Assembly: GCA_019744815.1 (NCBI GenBank)
Contig: JAIEUA010000005.1
Location: forward strand, 1 to 64,000
Direction of reading: 5' to 3'
From: Phycisphaerales bacterium
Lineage (GTDB): Bacteria; Planctomycetota; Phycisphaerae; Phycisphaerales; UBA1924
DNA: 64,000 bases
The translations under genes were made by a program, and so were the position numbers. Shown piece by piece: positions 1-10,862 of the stretch. Positions within the stretch are counted from its first letter, which is position 1. The number at the start of each line of letters is the position of its first letter. The notes beneath the pieces were generated by a model, which was given only the letters and a program-made list of their open reading frames with translations, made no database searches and was not told the DNA's origin.

Positions 1-324
1 GCCGCTGCGACCGCCGCCGAAGCCGCCACGACCGCCGCCGCCGCCGCCGAAGCCGCCGCGACCGCCGCCGCCGCCGCCGCCTTCACGCGGACGAGCCTCG
101 TTGACGGTCAGATCGCGACCGCCGACGTTGGTGCCGTTGACGGCGTTGATGGCGGCCTTGGCCTGCTCATCGTTGGGCATCTCGACGAAGCCGAAGCCAC
201 GGGGACGACCGGTCTCGCGGTCCATCACCAGCGAGGCGGAGGAGACTTCGCCGTGAGCCTCGAACAGGGCCCGGAGTTCAGCCTCGGAAGTCTGGAAAGA
301 AAGGTTGCCGACATAGAGCTTCAT
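1..324 (-). CDS. RRM-domain RNA-binding protein, C-terminus off the window
   Basis: Single RNA-recognition-motif protein of the small bacterial Gly-rich RBP type. It is expected to bind single-stranded RNA in the cytoplasm. Reading the minus strand from 324 gives RNP2 (LYVGNL, residues 3-8) and RNP1 (RGFGFVEM, about residues 42-49), the two strands that contact RNA. After about residue 80 the protein becomes a Gly/Arg tail of [10 protein letters not shown] repeats, which continues past the window edge, so the gene is incomplete. An in-frame ATG at 336 would add four residues and has AAGGG three bases upstream. I kept 324 because family members usually start right at the first beta strand. The identity is secure; the role in this organism is unknown. 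Confidence 0.9.
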   Translation of the reverse strand, partial: MKLYVGNLSFQTSEAELRALFEAHGEVSSASLVMDRETGRPRGFGFVEMPNDEQAKAAINAVNGTNVGGRDLTVNEARPREGGGGGGGRGGFGGGGGGRGGFGGGRSG

Positions 325-576
325 ACGCGAATCCATCTGCCCTTGAGAAATTGAAACCGGTGCTTGAACTCGGGCAGAGAAAGCGTCGGCGATCCTGAAC
401 GGCCCCCGACTACCGGGAGCTGAGAACCTGAATCAGCAGAAGTGTAGCAGACCCCGGGAGACGGCGTCGGCACGGGTCCGAACGGGTCGGAGACGGGGCG
501 AACCGGGGCGGGCGGTTTCATGCTCCAATGGTGTCGTCGTCCGGCTCGAGAGGCGTGACGACACGGGAGCGAAGAT

Positions 577-957
577 ATGAGCACTGGCGTGGAATCGGAC
601 GACAGGGGCGGCCGGCGAGCCTTCTGGGTGGGTCTGGGGGCCGGTTTGGCAACCGGTTTGGGGGTGGCGGTGGGGGCGCTCGGTGCGGCCTCGATGCTCG
701 GCTTGGGACGCGAACAGCCCGCGGGGTACATCGCCGAAGACGGGGTCTTGATGTACGTGCCCCGCGTGGTGGACCCGTGGAAGGTGATCGGATTCGCGTC
801 CGCGGAGCGGAACGGGAAGGTGCACCTCTACCGGCTCTTCGAGAACGGCGCGATCGACTATGTGACGCCGCACGACGGGCCGAGGACGGCGGCGGGGATC
901 GCGACTTGGACTCCGATCCCGATCGATCCGAAGCTGTGCCGACCGATCGAGAAGTGA
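577..957 (+). CDS. Small membrane-anchored hypothetical protein
   Basis: 126-aa protein I do not recognise. Residues about 15-45 form one hydrophobic Gly/Ala-rich membrane segment (FWVGLGAGLATGLGVAVG) after a short charged N-terminus. The remaining 80 residues are soluble and contain a compact region with VDPWKVIGF and HLYRLFENGAIDY. A GGGAGCG sequence seven bases before the ATG supports the start. The stop lies 2 bp from the end of the convergent nth gene, so the two share an intergenic boundary. Probably a real anchored protein; function unknown. Confidence 0.7.
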   Translation: MSTGVESDDRGGRRAFWVGLGAGLATGLGVAVGALGAASMLGLGREQPAGYIAEDGVLMYVPRVVDPWKVIGFASAERNGKVHLYRLFENGAIDYVTPHDGPRTAAGIATWTPIPIDPKLCRPIEK

Positions 958-959
958 GA

Positions 960-1733
960 TCACTTCGGTTTGGATCTGAGGCGAGCAGTCTTCGAAGTGA
1001 CTGCCTTTGGGCGGGACTTCTTCGGCGAGCTGGAGTCTGATGATCTGGGCGCCGAGACCCGGAGCTCGCAGGACTTCCCAAACTCGCGGCAGACTGGGTG
1101 CTCTCCGCAGGCGATGCCGCGCGCCTTGCACGCCCTGCGGCCGTGCCAGATGATCTGATGGCTCAGCTCGCACCAGCGGTCGCGGGGGAGCAAGGCCATC
1201 AGTCTCTTCTCGATGGTCTGCACGGAGTCGCCGGGCGAGGCGAGACCGAAGCGGACGGCGAGGCGCTGGATGTGCGTGTCGACCACGAAGCCGACGTTGA
1301 TGTTGAAGCAGTTTCCCAGGACCACGTTGGCGGTCTTGCGGGCCACGCCGCGGAGCTGAAGAAGCTCGTGCATGTTCTGTGGCACGATGCCTTGGTGCCG
1401 CTCGACGAGCGTCTTGCACGCCTCGTGGATGGCCTTGGCTTTGTTTCGGAAGAGCCCGATGGAGCGGATGAAGGGCTCGATCTGACTCGGTGTGGTGCGC
1501 GCCAAGTCCTCGGCCGTGGGGAAGGCCTGAAAGAGGGCGGGCGTGACCTTGTTCACGCTGACGTCGGTGGCCTGGGCGGAGAGAATGGTCGCGACGAGCA
1601 ACTGGAGCGGGTTGGCGAAGACGAGCTCGCAGTGAGCGTCGGGGTACGAGGCGCGAAGCGCGTCGGCGAGCCGAAGGGCCCGCTCGCGTGCGGGCTTGGA
1701 GACCGTGGGCAGGTCCAAGTCGATATCGTGCAT
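960..1733 (-). CDS. nth: Endonuclease III (DNA glycosylase/AP lyase)
   Basis: Base-excision-repair glycosylase that removes oxidised pyrimidines and nicks the abasic site. The 257-aa reading has the helix-hairpin-helix around LRGVARKTANVVLG, with the catalytic Lys in RKTAN, followed by the catalytic Asp in VDTHIQRLAVRFGL. The C-terminal cysteine cluster is C-X6-C-X5-C-X6-C. The usual Nth [4Fe-4S] ligand spacing is C-X6-C-X2-C-X5-C, so the loop is altered. The hairpin also reads GVA where GVG is common. The start at 1733 (MHDIDLDLP) fits the family; the open frame continues about 90 codons upstream with no homology-like sequence. A basic Ser/Lys/Arg tail ends the protein. Confidence 0.92.
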   Translation of the reverse strand: MHDIDLDLPTVSKPARERALRLADALRASYPDAHCELVFANPLQLLVATILSAQATDVSVNKVTPALFQAFPTAEDLARTTPSQIEPFIRSIGLFRNKAKAIHEACKTLVERHQGIVPQNMHELLQLRGVARKTANVVLGNCFNINVGFVVDTHIQRLAVRFGLASPGDSVQTIEKRLMALLPRDRWCELSHQIIWHGRRACKARGIACGEHPVCREFGKSCELRVSAPRSSDSSSPKKSRPKAVTSKTARLRSKPK

Positions 1734-1898
1734 GGGCGAACGTAGCCAAGTCGGACAGCCTTCGAAGGAGCTCTTCACAAGCGGGTCCGAGAACCGGCGT
1801 CCGGATAACGGATACCTGATGGGTCCGAGGTGCTTTGTGATTGACCGGTGAGCCTGTTTCCGCGAGAATATCGCACGGCAAAGGACTGCCGGTTTGTA

Positions 1899-2022
1899 GG
1901 AGAGACTCGACAATGCGATTTCATGCCCAAGTGACCGCGCGGCATCCGCGCTGGTGATTGGTGAACCCGCCATCGGCGGGCTGTGTCGCATACGAGCCGC
2001 CACGGTGGGATCGAGTGTCTCC
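1899..2022 (+). ncRNA. Candidate structured RNA (unclassified)
   Basis: In the gene-free stretch 1734-2112, between two minus-strand genes, the plus strand can fold into nested helices. A closing stem pairs 1899-1910 with 2011-2022 (11 of 12 pairs). An inner stem pairs 1913-1918 with 1986-1991. Two perfect hairpins lie inside it, 1937-1942/1946-1951 and 1966-1971/1975-1980. The structure is followed 20 bases later by an intrinsic terminator on the same strand. No plus-strand gene follows, so it would be a stand-alone transcript. It does not show tRNA, tmRNA, SRP or RNase P signatures that I can recognise. A weak TTGACC at 1841 could be part of a promoter. The pairing is seen directly; that it is an RNA gene is inference. 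Confidence 0.35.
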
Positions 2023-2043
2023 GCGGTATGACGCGTTCTTCGG

Positions 2044-2085
2044 GCCGCCGAGCGAAGTGGTGTTTCGCTCGGCGGCTCTGTTTTT
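2044..2085 (+). terminator. Intrinsic terminator, plus strand
   Basis: A perfect 13-bp stem (2044-2056 with 2064-2076), a 7-base loop, then TCTGTTTTT. The T-run follows the stem only on the plus strand. The hairpin therefore terminates a plus-strand transcript rather than the minus-strand ABC-F gene ending at 2113, although it may slow that transcript too. Confidence 0.7.
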
Positions 2086-2112
2086 GTGCTGAGCGGTCCG
2101 GGTGCGAACGAA

Positions 2113-4095
<1,983 letters not shown>

Positions 4096-4348
4096 GGGGC
4101 CAATGGTATTGCATCGGACGCGGCGATCGTGGAATCTCATCCGGCGAAGCAGCCGGCTCTTGACGGGCCCATCGCTTTTCTGAACGCTCCGCGGCCGAAT
4201 CTCACATCTCCCCGTAAGCTCAACCACCGCTCCGCCTGAGCGCCTCTTCATCTACTTGACGCCTCCACACCGCTACGATGGACTAAGCCGCGGCCGCCGC
4301 TGCGGCGTGAGCCTTGTTCGACCCTCACGGGCGGGAGCGGGTGTCGCG

Positions 4349-5098
4349 ATGACAGAATCTTTTCGAGCGCTGTGCTCGGACTTCTACATCAACCAGAAGA
4401 TCGCGGTCAAGATGGACCTGCCGCGAGGTCGTGACACCGTCCTCGAACTCTTTGAGCGCGTCCGCAAGCAGTTCCCCACCATGTCCACCTTCCGGCGGTA
4501 CAAGGAAGAGCTCGCCCTGGAGTCTCCTCAGTCCGACGGCGTGCACCGCTGGCTTGCCGTCCGTCCCTCCAACATTCGCTCGGGGGTCGTCAATCCCGCC
4601 GAGCACAGCGAGGGTTACTCGCTCCACCGCCATGTGCTGGACGCCGCCCCGTTCTTTTTGAGCATCAGCCCGCTCGACATCGATTACATCGAGCTGCTCT
4701 ACGGCTTCGACCTTGTTGCCGGCGGCAACCACGACGCGATTGTGTACGAGGCTCTGCTCCCCGGTTCGCCGCTCGCCCAGCTCGCCGACATTCACGGGGC
4801 TGTTTCGGTCGACTGTCAGCCGTTGCTGGGCCTGCGCATCGCCGGTCGCGAGGACACCGAGATCTACTTCGAGGTCAAGACCCGGGCCGGCACCGCCACC
4901 GGTTTCCGCGACGCCGATGCGCCGCCGGAGCCGATCAGCGTCTACCTGACGCTCCGGCGTTTCGGCTCCGTCAGCGACATCAAGGAACTCGGCGACATCT
5001 TCACCAAGATGTCCCGCCTGGGCGAGGAGCTCGTCGAATCCAAGGTCGTGCCCACGCTCTTGGTCCCCATCCGCGACGCCATCGGCTCTGGTCACTAG
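4349..5098 (+). CDS. Conserved hypothetical protein
   Basis: 249-aa soluble protein of mixed composition that I cannot assign to a named family. It starts MTESFRALCSDFYINQKIAV and contains an acidic central region (SPLDIDYIELLYGFDL) and a C-terminal amphipathic helix with repeated Leu/Val. No membrane segment or signal peptide. The first ATG with a purine-rich upstream sequence (GGGAGCGGG) is at 4349; the open frame extends 31 codons further upstream without conservation-like sequence. It lies 8 bp before the SHOCT-like gene and upstream of clpX on the same strand, so the three may be co-transcribed. Confidence 0.8.
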   Translation: MTESFRALCSDFYINQKIAVKMDLPRGRDTVLELFERVRKQFPTMSTFRRYKEELALESPQSDGVHRWLAVRPSNIRSGVVNPAEHSEGYSLHRHVLDAAPFFLSISPLDIDYIELLYGFDLVAGGNHDAIVYEALLPGSPLAQLADIHGAVSVDCQPLLGLRIAGREDTEIYFEVKTRAGTATGFRDADAPPEPISVYLTLRRFGSVSDIKELGDIFTKMSRLGEELVESKVVPTLLVPIRDAIGSGH

Positions 5099-5106
5099 CT
5101 CGACGC

Positions 5107-5427
5107 ATGCCGCTTGCAACTCTTCCAATGCTGGCGGCTCAGCAGGCCGCGTCGAACCAGATCCTGCTCGTGGCCGGGCTGCTGATCGCCGTCGTGCTGG
5201 TGGCTTCGATCGCGGTGCTCGCGCTGCGCAAGAGTTTGTTCGCGGCACCCGAGAAACCCGAGGACCCCGGCTCGCTGATGGACCAGGTCCGCGCCATGCA
5301 CCAGCGGGGCGAGATCTCCCAGGAGGAGTACGAACGCGTCCGCCGCCGCCTGGTGGCCCAAGTCGCGGGAAAGCCCTCCCCGTCCGAAAAGCCCGCAGAT
5401 TCGAGTGGAAAGCCTGTGGACGGATAA
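5107..5427 (+). CDS. Small membrane protein with SHOCT-like C-terminus
   Basis: 106 residues: a short N-terminus, one transmembrane helix (about residues 19-41, ILLVAGLLIAVVLVASIAVL), then a soluble segment. That segment carries MDQVRAMHQRGEISQEEYER, which matches the short C-terminal (SHOCT) helix pair found at the ends of many small bacterial membrane proteins. A Pro/Ser/Lys tail closes the protein. It starts 8 bp after the preceding hypothetical gene. SHOCT domains are thought to mediate protein contacts; the partner is unknown. Confidence 0.8.
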   Translation: MPLATLPMLAAQQAASNQILLVAGLLIAVVLVASIAVLALRKSLFAAPEKPEDPGSLMDQVRAMHQRGEISQEEYERVRRRLVAQVAGKPSPSEKPADSSGKPVDG

Positions 5428-5593
5428 TCACGAGGGGACGCTGCGAACGCGTCCGCACGCGGCTTGTGCGCGAGCGGCATCTCAGCAACGTCCTGTTTGT
5501 GTTTCGGTCAAGCCCTTGTGAGGAAGTCGACAAGGATGGCCGATAGACTCCTCGGATACGCGCCGATCCCCTTCGTGCACGAAAGCGACGCAA

Positions 5594-6922
<1,329 letters not shown>

Positions 6923-6967
6923 TCGCTGCCAGTCCCTCGCAAGAGCGAGTTGAGAACCGAAACACAG

Positions 6968-7000
6968 AAGGCCCCGGGCGATGCTCGGGGCCTTTTTCTT
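6968..7000 (+). terminator. Intrinsic terminator after clpX
   Basis: AAGGCCCCG (6968-6976) pairs with CGGGGCCTT (6985-6993) and is followed by TTTTTCTT. It lies 45 bp after the clpX stop. The stem lies just beyond the end of the convergent gene at 7007 and may serve both directions. Confidence 0.85.
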
Positions 7001-7006
7001 GTCGTG

Positions 7007-8113
7007 TTAAGGCAGGGAAAGCTCGAACTCGATCTCGTCCCGGACGGGCAGGCCGCTCGGGCCGATCTTGGGGATGGGTGCGCCGCGGCGGCGGGCGTCC
7101 TCGACGATGCCCTTGTGGATGGCGGCGAGCGTCCAGCCGCAGCGTTGGTAGAAGCCGATGGCGCGGATGTTGTCGTTGGTGGTGGTGAGGAAAATGCGCC
7201 AGCAGCAGGCGGCACGGGCGATGTCGGCGGCGGCGTCGAGGAGGCGTTCGCCGACGCCGCGGCCTTCGTCGCGGGTGCTGAGGGTGACGACCTCGCACTG
7301 CGCGCGGCCGGGCAGGATCTCGTACGTGCAGAGGCCGATCGGCACTCCGTCGCGTTCGGCGACGAGCGCGGGGAGGCGGTCGGCGTCGTAGCCGACGTTG
7401 CGGGACCAGATCTGCGTGCCGGCCCAGTGCTTGGTGAGTTCATCGCGCACGAACGCGTCGTGGCGTGCTTCGCGGCGGACGGTGTGGACTTCGCTCCGAC
7501 GCTTGAGCCACGCGAGCACATTGGTCGCGTTCTCGTTGGGAGGGAAGACGGGGTACCAGACTTTGCGGATGCGGGCGGTGGTGGGGGCAGAGCTGTCCGC
7601 CTGCGTGTCGGGCTCCACGTACCACGCCATCCGGGCGATGAGCGTCGTCGGGTTCTCGGGTTCAGTGGGGAACTCAAAGGTGGGCAGCCGGAGGGCGCGG
7701 GTGAGTTCGAGCCTGGAATCGCTCAGCAGCTCGAACGGCACGTGCATGCGTTCCTTGAACTCACGCTGATGCGAGGTCGCGTTGGTGCTGACGCCGAGGA
7801 CGCGGACGCCGAGGGCGGTGAACTGGGAGTAGAGATCTCGGAAGCCGCAGCTCTGCGGCGTGCAGCCGCGGGCGCCGGGGATGGAGTCCCACTCTTCCCC
7901 ATGGAACCCGAGCGACGGAGCGCGGCCGGGGACGCCGGTGCGTGGATAGAAGAAGAGAACGGTGGGGGAGGTAAGGGAGGCGAGGTTGATGGATTCGCCG
8001 CTGGTGGCGGTGAGGGAGATGGATGGCAGGAGCGAGCGGCGGAGATGGAGGCAGGCGCCGTCGTCCTTGGGAACGGGGAGGTTTGCGGGGAGTTGGGTGG
8101 GGTCGTGGGGCAT
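7007..8113 (-). CDS. Peroxiredoxin-like / GNAT acetyltransferase fusion
   Basis: 368-aa two-domain protein. Residues about 1-200 are a thioredoxin-fold peroxiredoxin of the BCP/AhpC-TSA sort. FFYPRTGVPG is followed by the peroxidatic-type motif GCTPQSCGFRD, which has two cysteines, and by VLGVSTN. Residues about 215-368 are a GNAT N-acetyltransferase, with the acetyl-CoA loop in RDEGRGVGERLLDAA and the C-terminal FYQRCGW strand. Stand-alone peroxiredoxins of this subfamily are common; fusion to a GNAT domain is unusual. The ATG at 8113 directly abuts the left arm of the inverted-repeat element at 8114, so the element sits in this gene's 5' leader. The substrate of the acetyltransferase half is unknown. 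Confidence 0.88.
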   Translation of the reverse strand: MPHDPTQLPANLPVPKDDGACLHLRRSLLPSISLTATSGESINLASLTSPTVLFFYPRTGVPGRAPSLGFHGEEWDSIPGARGCTPQSCGFRDLYSQFTALGVRVLGVSTNATSHQREFKERMHVPFELLSDSRLELTRALRLPTFEFPTEPENPTTLIARMAWYVEPDTQADSSAPTTARIRKVWYPVFPPNENATNVLAWLKRRSEVHTVRREARHDAFVRDELTKHWAGTQIWSRNVGYDADRLPALVAERDGVPIGLCTYEILPGRAQCEVVTLSTRDEGRGVGERLLDAAADIARAACCWRIFLTTTNDNIRAIGFYQRCGWTLAAIHKGIVEDARRRGAPIPKIGPSGLPVRDEIEFELSLP

Positions 8114-8610
8114 GAGAAGGCAATTTACCACGGAGATCACGGAGAACACTGAGAAGAGATGTTGTTAATGCGGCGAGTGATGCCGTTCGTCAGCTGCTGG
8201 ACATTAAAGTTGATGAGCAGGCCAACCGGCTTGTTGGCGAGGCGAAGGTACGTGAGCAACTGAGCCTCATGGATCGCGGCCGTCTTGTCGATCGATTTCA
8301 ACTCGACGACGACAAGGCCCCCGACGAGCAGATCAATCCGATAGCCACAGTCGAGGGACTGCCCCTTGTACGTCACCGGAACTGCGGCCTGTCGCACGAA
8401 GTCGAGACCGCGAAGTCCGAGCTCGTGTGCAAGGCACGATTCGTAAGCACTCTCAAGAAGGCCCGGTCCAAGTTCACGGTGGACATCGATTGCGGCGCCG
8501 ATAATCGTCTCGGTAAGGACGTTGCACCGCGCAAGCAACTCGGAGCTTGGCCTCACCCTCCCCGTCTCCACTCCGTGTTCTCCGTGATCTCCGTGGTAAA
8601 TTGCCTTCTC
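8114..8610. mobile_element. 36-bp perfect inverted repeat enclosing a GxxExxY gene
   Basis: Arm 8114-8149 is the exact reverse complement of arm 8575-8610 (36 of 36), built of CACGGAGA-type units. Pairing continues imperfectly for a few bases inward. The 497-bp unit contains only the GxxExxY gene, whose GTG lies 4 bp from the right arm and whose last codons run into the left arm. No target-site duplication is obvious. The element at 59253-59378 has the same kind of arms but no gene. No transposase is present, so mobility, if any, would need to be supplied in trans. Confidence 0.65.
8137..8571 (-). CDS. GxxExxY protein (PD-(D/E)XK-like)
   Basis: 144-aa member of the GxxExxY family (PDDEXK_3-like). 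The signature is GLLESAY. The nuclease-like core follows: the Asp in YRIDLLV and the ExK in VVVELKS, consistent with a PD-(D/E)XK fold. Family function is not established. The start is GTG at 8571; there is no ATG before the conserved domain. The reading frame lies wholly inside the inverted repeat 8114-8610, and the final residues (about NISSQCSP) are encoded by the left arm. This suggests gene and repeat form one cassette. It separates the aldehyde dehydrogenase operon from the peroxiredoxin-GNAT gene. Confidence 0.88.
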   Translation of the reverse strand: METGRVRPSSELLARCNVLTETIIGAAIDVHRELGPGLLESAYESCLAHELGLRGLDFVRQAAVPVTYKGQSLDCGYRIDLLVGGLVVVELKSIDKTAAIHEAQLLTYLRLANKPVGLLINFNVQQLTNGITRRINNISSQCSP

Positions 8611-8622
8611 TGAACGTGCGAG

Positions 8623-10191
8623 TCACATCTCCAGATACGCCTTCAACCCCTGCACACCACCTTCTCGGCCGAAGCCGCTCTCCTTGAAGCCGCCGAACGG
8701 CGAGGTCGGGTCGAACTTGTTGTAGGTGTTGCACCAGACCACGCCGCTCTTGATCTGCTTGGCGATCGAGAGCATCTTCGAGCCCTTCTCGGTCCAGATG
8801 CCGGCGGCGAGGCCGTACGCCGTGTTATTGGCGCGGCTGACGGCTTCCTCGGGCGTGCGGAAGGTCAGCACGCTGAGCACCGGGCCGAAGATCTCTTCGC
8901 GGGCGATCGTGTGCGACGGCTGCACGCCGGTGAAGAAGCACGGGCGGCACCAGTAGCCCTTCTTGGGCAGCGTGCTCGCGTTGGCGCGGCGGAGCGTCGC
9001 GCCTTCCTGCTCGCCGAGCTTCAGGTAGTGCTCGATACGGCTGAGCTGTTCCTTGCTGTTCACCGCGCCGACGTCGGTGTTCTTATCCATCGGGTCGCCG
9101 ACGCGGAGCGAGGCGAGGCGGATCTCGAGTTTCTTCGTGACTTCCTCGACGATCGATTCCTGCACGAAGAGGCGCGAGCCGGCGCAGCAGACTTCGCCCT
9201 GGTTGAAGTAGATGCCGTTGATGATGCCCTCGACGGCCTGGTCGATGGCGGCGTCCTCGAAGATGATGTGGGGCGATTTGCCGCCGAGTTCGAGGGTGAG
9301 GCGTTTGAACTTGCCGTCGGGTCGCGGCCCGGCGGTGGCCTTGGCGATGCGCTTGCCGACTTCGGTGGAGCCGGTGAAGGCGACCTTGTCGACGAGCGGG
9401 TGCTCGACGAGCGCCTTGCCGGTGCGGCCGTCGCCGGTGATGATGTTGACGACTCCGGGGGGCAGGCCGATCTCTTCGAAGATCTCGGCGAGCCGCAGCG
9501 CGGTGAGCGGCGTGGTCTCGGCGGGCTTGAGGACGACGGTGTTGCCGCAGGCGAGTGCGGGGGCGATCTTCCACGCGGCCATCAGCAGCGGGAAGTTCCA
9601 TGGAATCACCTGCCCGCAGACACCGACGGGCCGCACGCCGGGGGCGACTTCGGGAAGTGCTTTCTTCCCCTTGGTCGCTCCGTCGCGGCGTCCCTTCGTC
9701 GCGTACTCGAGCTTGTCGGCCCAGCCCGCGTGATAGAAGAAGTGAGCCGCGACGAGCGGGATGTCCACATCGCGGGATTCCTTGATCGGCTTGCCGCTGT
9801 CGAGGGTTTCGAGCACGGCGAGCTCGCGGCCGCGTTCCTGGATGCGGCGGGCGATGCGGAAGATGTACTTCGCACGCTCGATCGCGGGTAGTCCGGCCCA
9901 CTGGGGCAGCGCGGCGTGTGCGGCCTTCACGGCCCGGTCCACGTCGGCGTCGCTCGCCTGCGTGACCTCGGACAGCGTCTCCTCGGTCGCGGGGTTGAGC
10001 GTGGCGAAGCGCTCGGCGTTCCGCGGCGTTTGGAACTTGCCGTCGATGAACAGGCCGTAGGTGGAGGCGATTTCCACCTTCACGGTCTCGGGCGCGGGGG
10101 AGTAGTCCCAGCCGGGCTTGGATGGCTTGGCGGGTTTGACCGAGGAGGCGGTGCCAGAAAGAGAAGGGGCGTTGGTGTCGGCTGTGGTCAT
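8623..10191 (-). CDS. NAD(P)-dependent aldehyde dehydrogenase
   Basis: 522-aa ALDH superfamily enzyme oxidising an aldehyde to the acid. Visible motifs are the cofactor-binding IPWNFPLLMAAWK, the general-base Glu in LTLELGGKSPH, and the nucleophilic Cys in NQGEVCCAG. The ATG at 10191 overlaps the stop of the upstream membrane gene (ATGA). An N-terminal Ala/Ser/Pro stretch precedes the fold. It is the third gene of an overlapping deoC operon. DeoC releases acetaldehyde from deoxyribose-5-phosphate, so acetaldehyde is the natural substrate guess. No microcompartment shell genes are nearby. Confidence 0.93.
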   Translation of the reverse strand: MTTADTNAPSLSGTASSVKPAKPSKPGWDYSPAPETVKVEIASTYGLFIDGKFQTPRNAERFATLNPATEETLSEVTQASDADVDRAVKAAHAALPQWAGLPAIERAKYIFRIARRIQERGRELAVLETLDSGKPIKESRDVDIPLVAAHFFYHAGWADKLEYATKGRRDGATKGKKALPEVAPGVRPVGVCGQVIPWNFPLLMAAWKIAPALACGNTVVLKPAETTPLTALRLAEIFEEIGLPPGVVNIITGDGRTGKALVEHPLVDKVAFTGSTEVGKRIAKATAGPRPDGKFKRLTLELGGKSPHIIFEDAAIDQAVEGIINGIYFNQGEVCCAGSRLFVQESIVEEVTKKLEIRLASLRVGDPMDKNTDVGAVNSKEQLSRIEHYLKLGEQEGATLRRANASTLPKKGYWCRPCFFTGVQPSHTIAREEIFGPVLSVLTFRTPEEAVSRANNTAYGLAAGIWTEKGSKMLSIAKQIKSGVVWCNTYNKFDPTSPFGGFKESGFGREGGVQGLKAYLEM

Positions 10192-10862
10192 TGTGCTGAG
10201 TCCAATCTTGTTGCAGAGCCGCTCGGAGCCACATGTGCAGCGACTGCCGAGCCGCACTCGGGACATCGAGACAATCCTCTTACGTCGTAGCCGCATTGAA
10301 CGCATCCGCCGTGGCGCACCCGAAAGAAGCACAAAAGTCGCCTAACCGCGAGCGATATCGCTAGCACGAGGGAAGCGAAGAACGTGGCGTTCAAGGTCAT
10401 GCCAATCGGCAAGACCGCTGTCGGAAAATCCTTGAGATCAAGGAAAGCGGTTCGATTCGACAACGCGGATGGAATGGGGATACCCGTTGTCCATTCTGCA
10501 GAACTCGGTTTGGCCACTTCCGGGTGATGCTCCCAACCATGTTGGAGTTGCATCGATCGAGATGGCCAGCCAAACTTCCAGCTGATAGCCACCTGCGTCG
10601 CCGCATGAAGAGTCGTCAGTTGTCTCGGATAATCTGAGCCCGCCCAGTGTGTTCGTTTTCCCTCAATGCCCCAGGCGGTGAGCAAATGCATCTCTTCTGG
10701 TTGATGCCAGTCGGCGGGAACCTGGGTTGGCCAACGTGGCTGGGAACGGTCAGCAGACCATTTCAATTTCGGTTGAGCGAGGATGAGACACCACGGCTCG
10801 ATCAGGGCCAGAGTGCTTCCGATCACGCAACAGCCAAGAAGCTGTGTCCGAGACACACGCAT
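10188..10862 (-). CDS. Membrane protein with C-terminal zinc ribbon
   Basis: 224-aa protein with an N-terminal membrane segment (residues about 8-28) and a second one near residues 158-190 (TLNATFFASLVLAISLAV). The tail contains a four-cysteine ribbon, CVQCGYDVRGL then CPECG, a combination very typical of planctomycete membrane proteins. The soluble middle is Trp-rich and unassigned. The start overlaps the deoC stop (TGATG) and its own stop overlaps the ALDH start (ATGA). It is therefore translated as the middle cistron of one operon. Role unknown; a tie to deoxyribose metabolism is only positional. Confidence 0.82.
   Translation of the reverse strand: MRVSRTQLLGCCVIGSTLALIEPWCLILAQPKLKWSADRSQPRWPTQVPADWHQPEEMHLLTAWGIEGKRTHWAGSDYPRQLTTLHAATQVAISWKFGWPSRSMQLQHGWEHHPEVAKPSSAEWTTGIPIPSALSNRTAFLDLKDFPTAVLPIGMTLNATFFASLVLAISLAVRRLLCFFRVRHGGCVQCGYDVRGLSRCPECGSAVAAHVAPSGSATRLDSAQ

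Noticed and set aside
1734..2003. 90-codon N-terminal extension of endonuclease III
   Set aside because: Basic, low-complexity translation with no family counterpart. It would also run through the candidate RNA region; the start at 1733 gives the normal family length.
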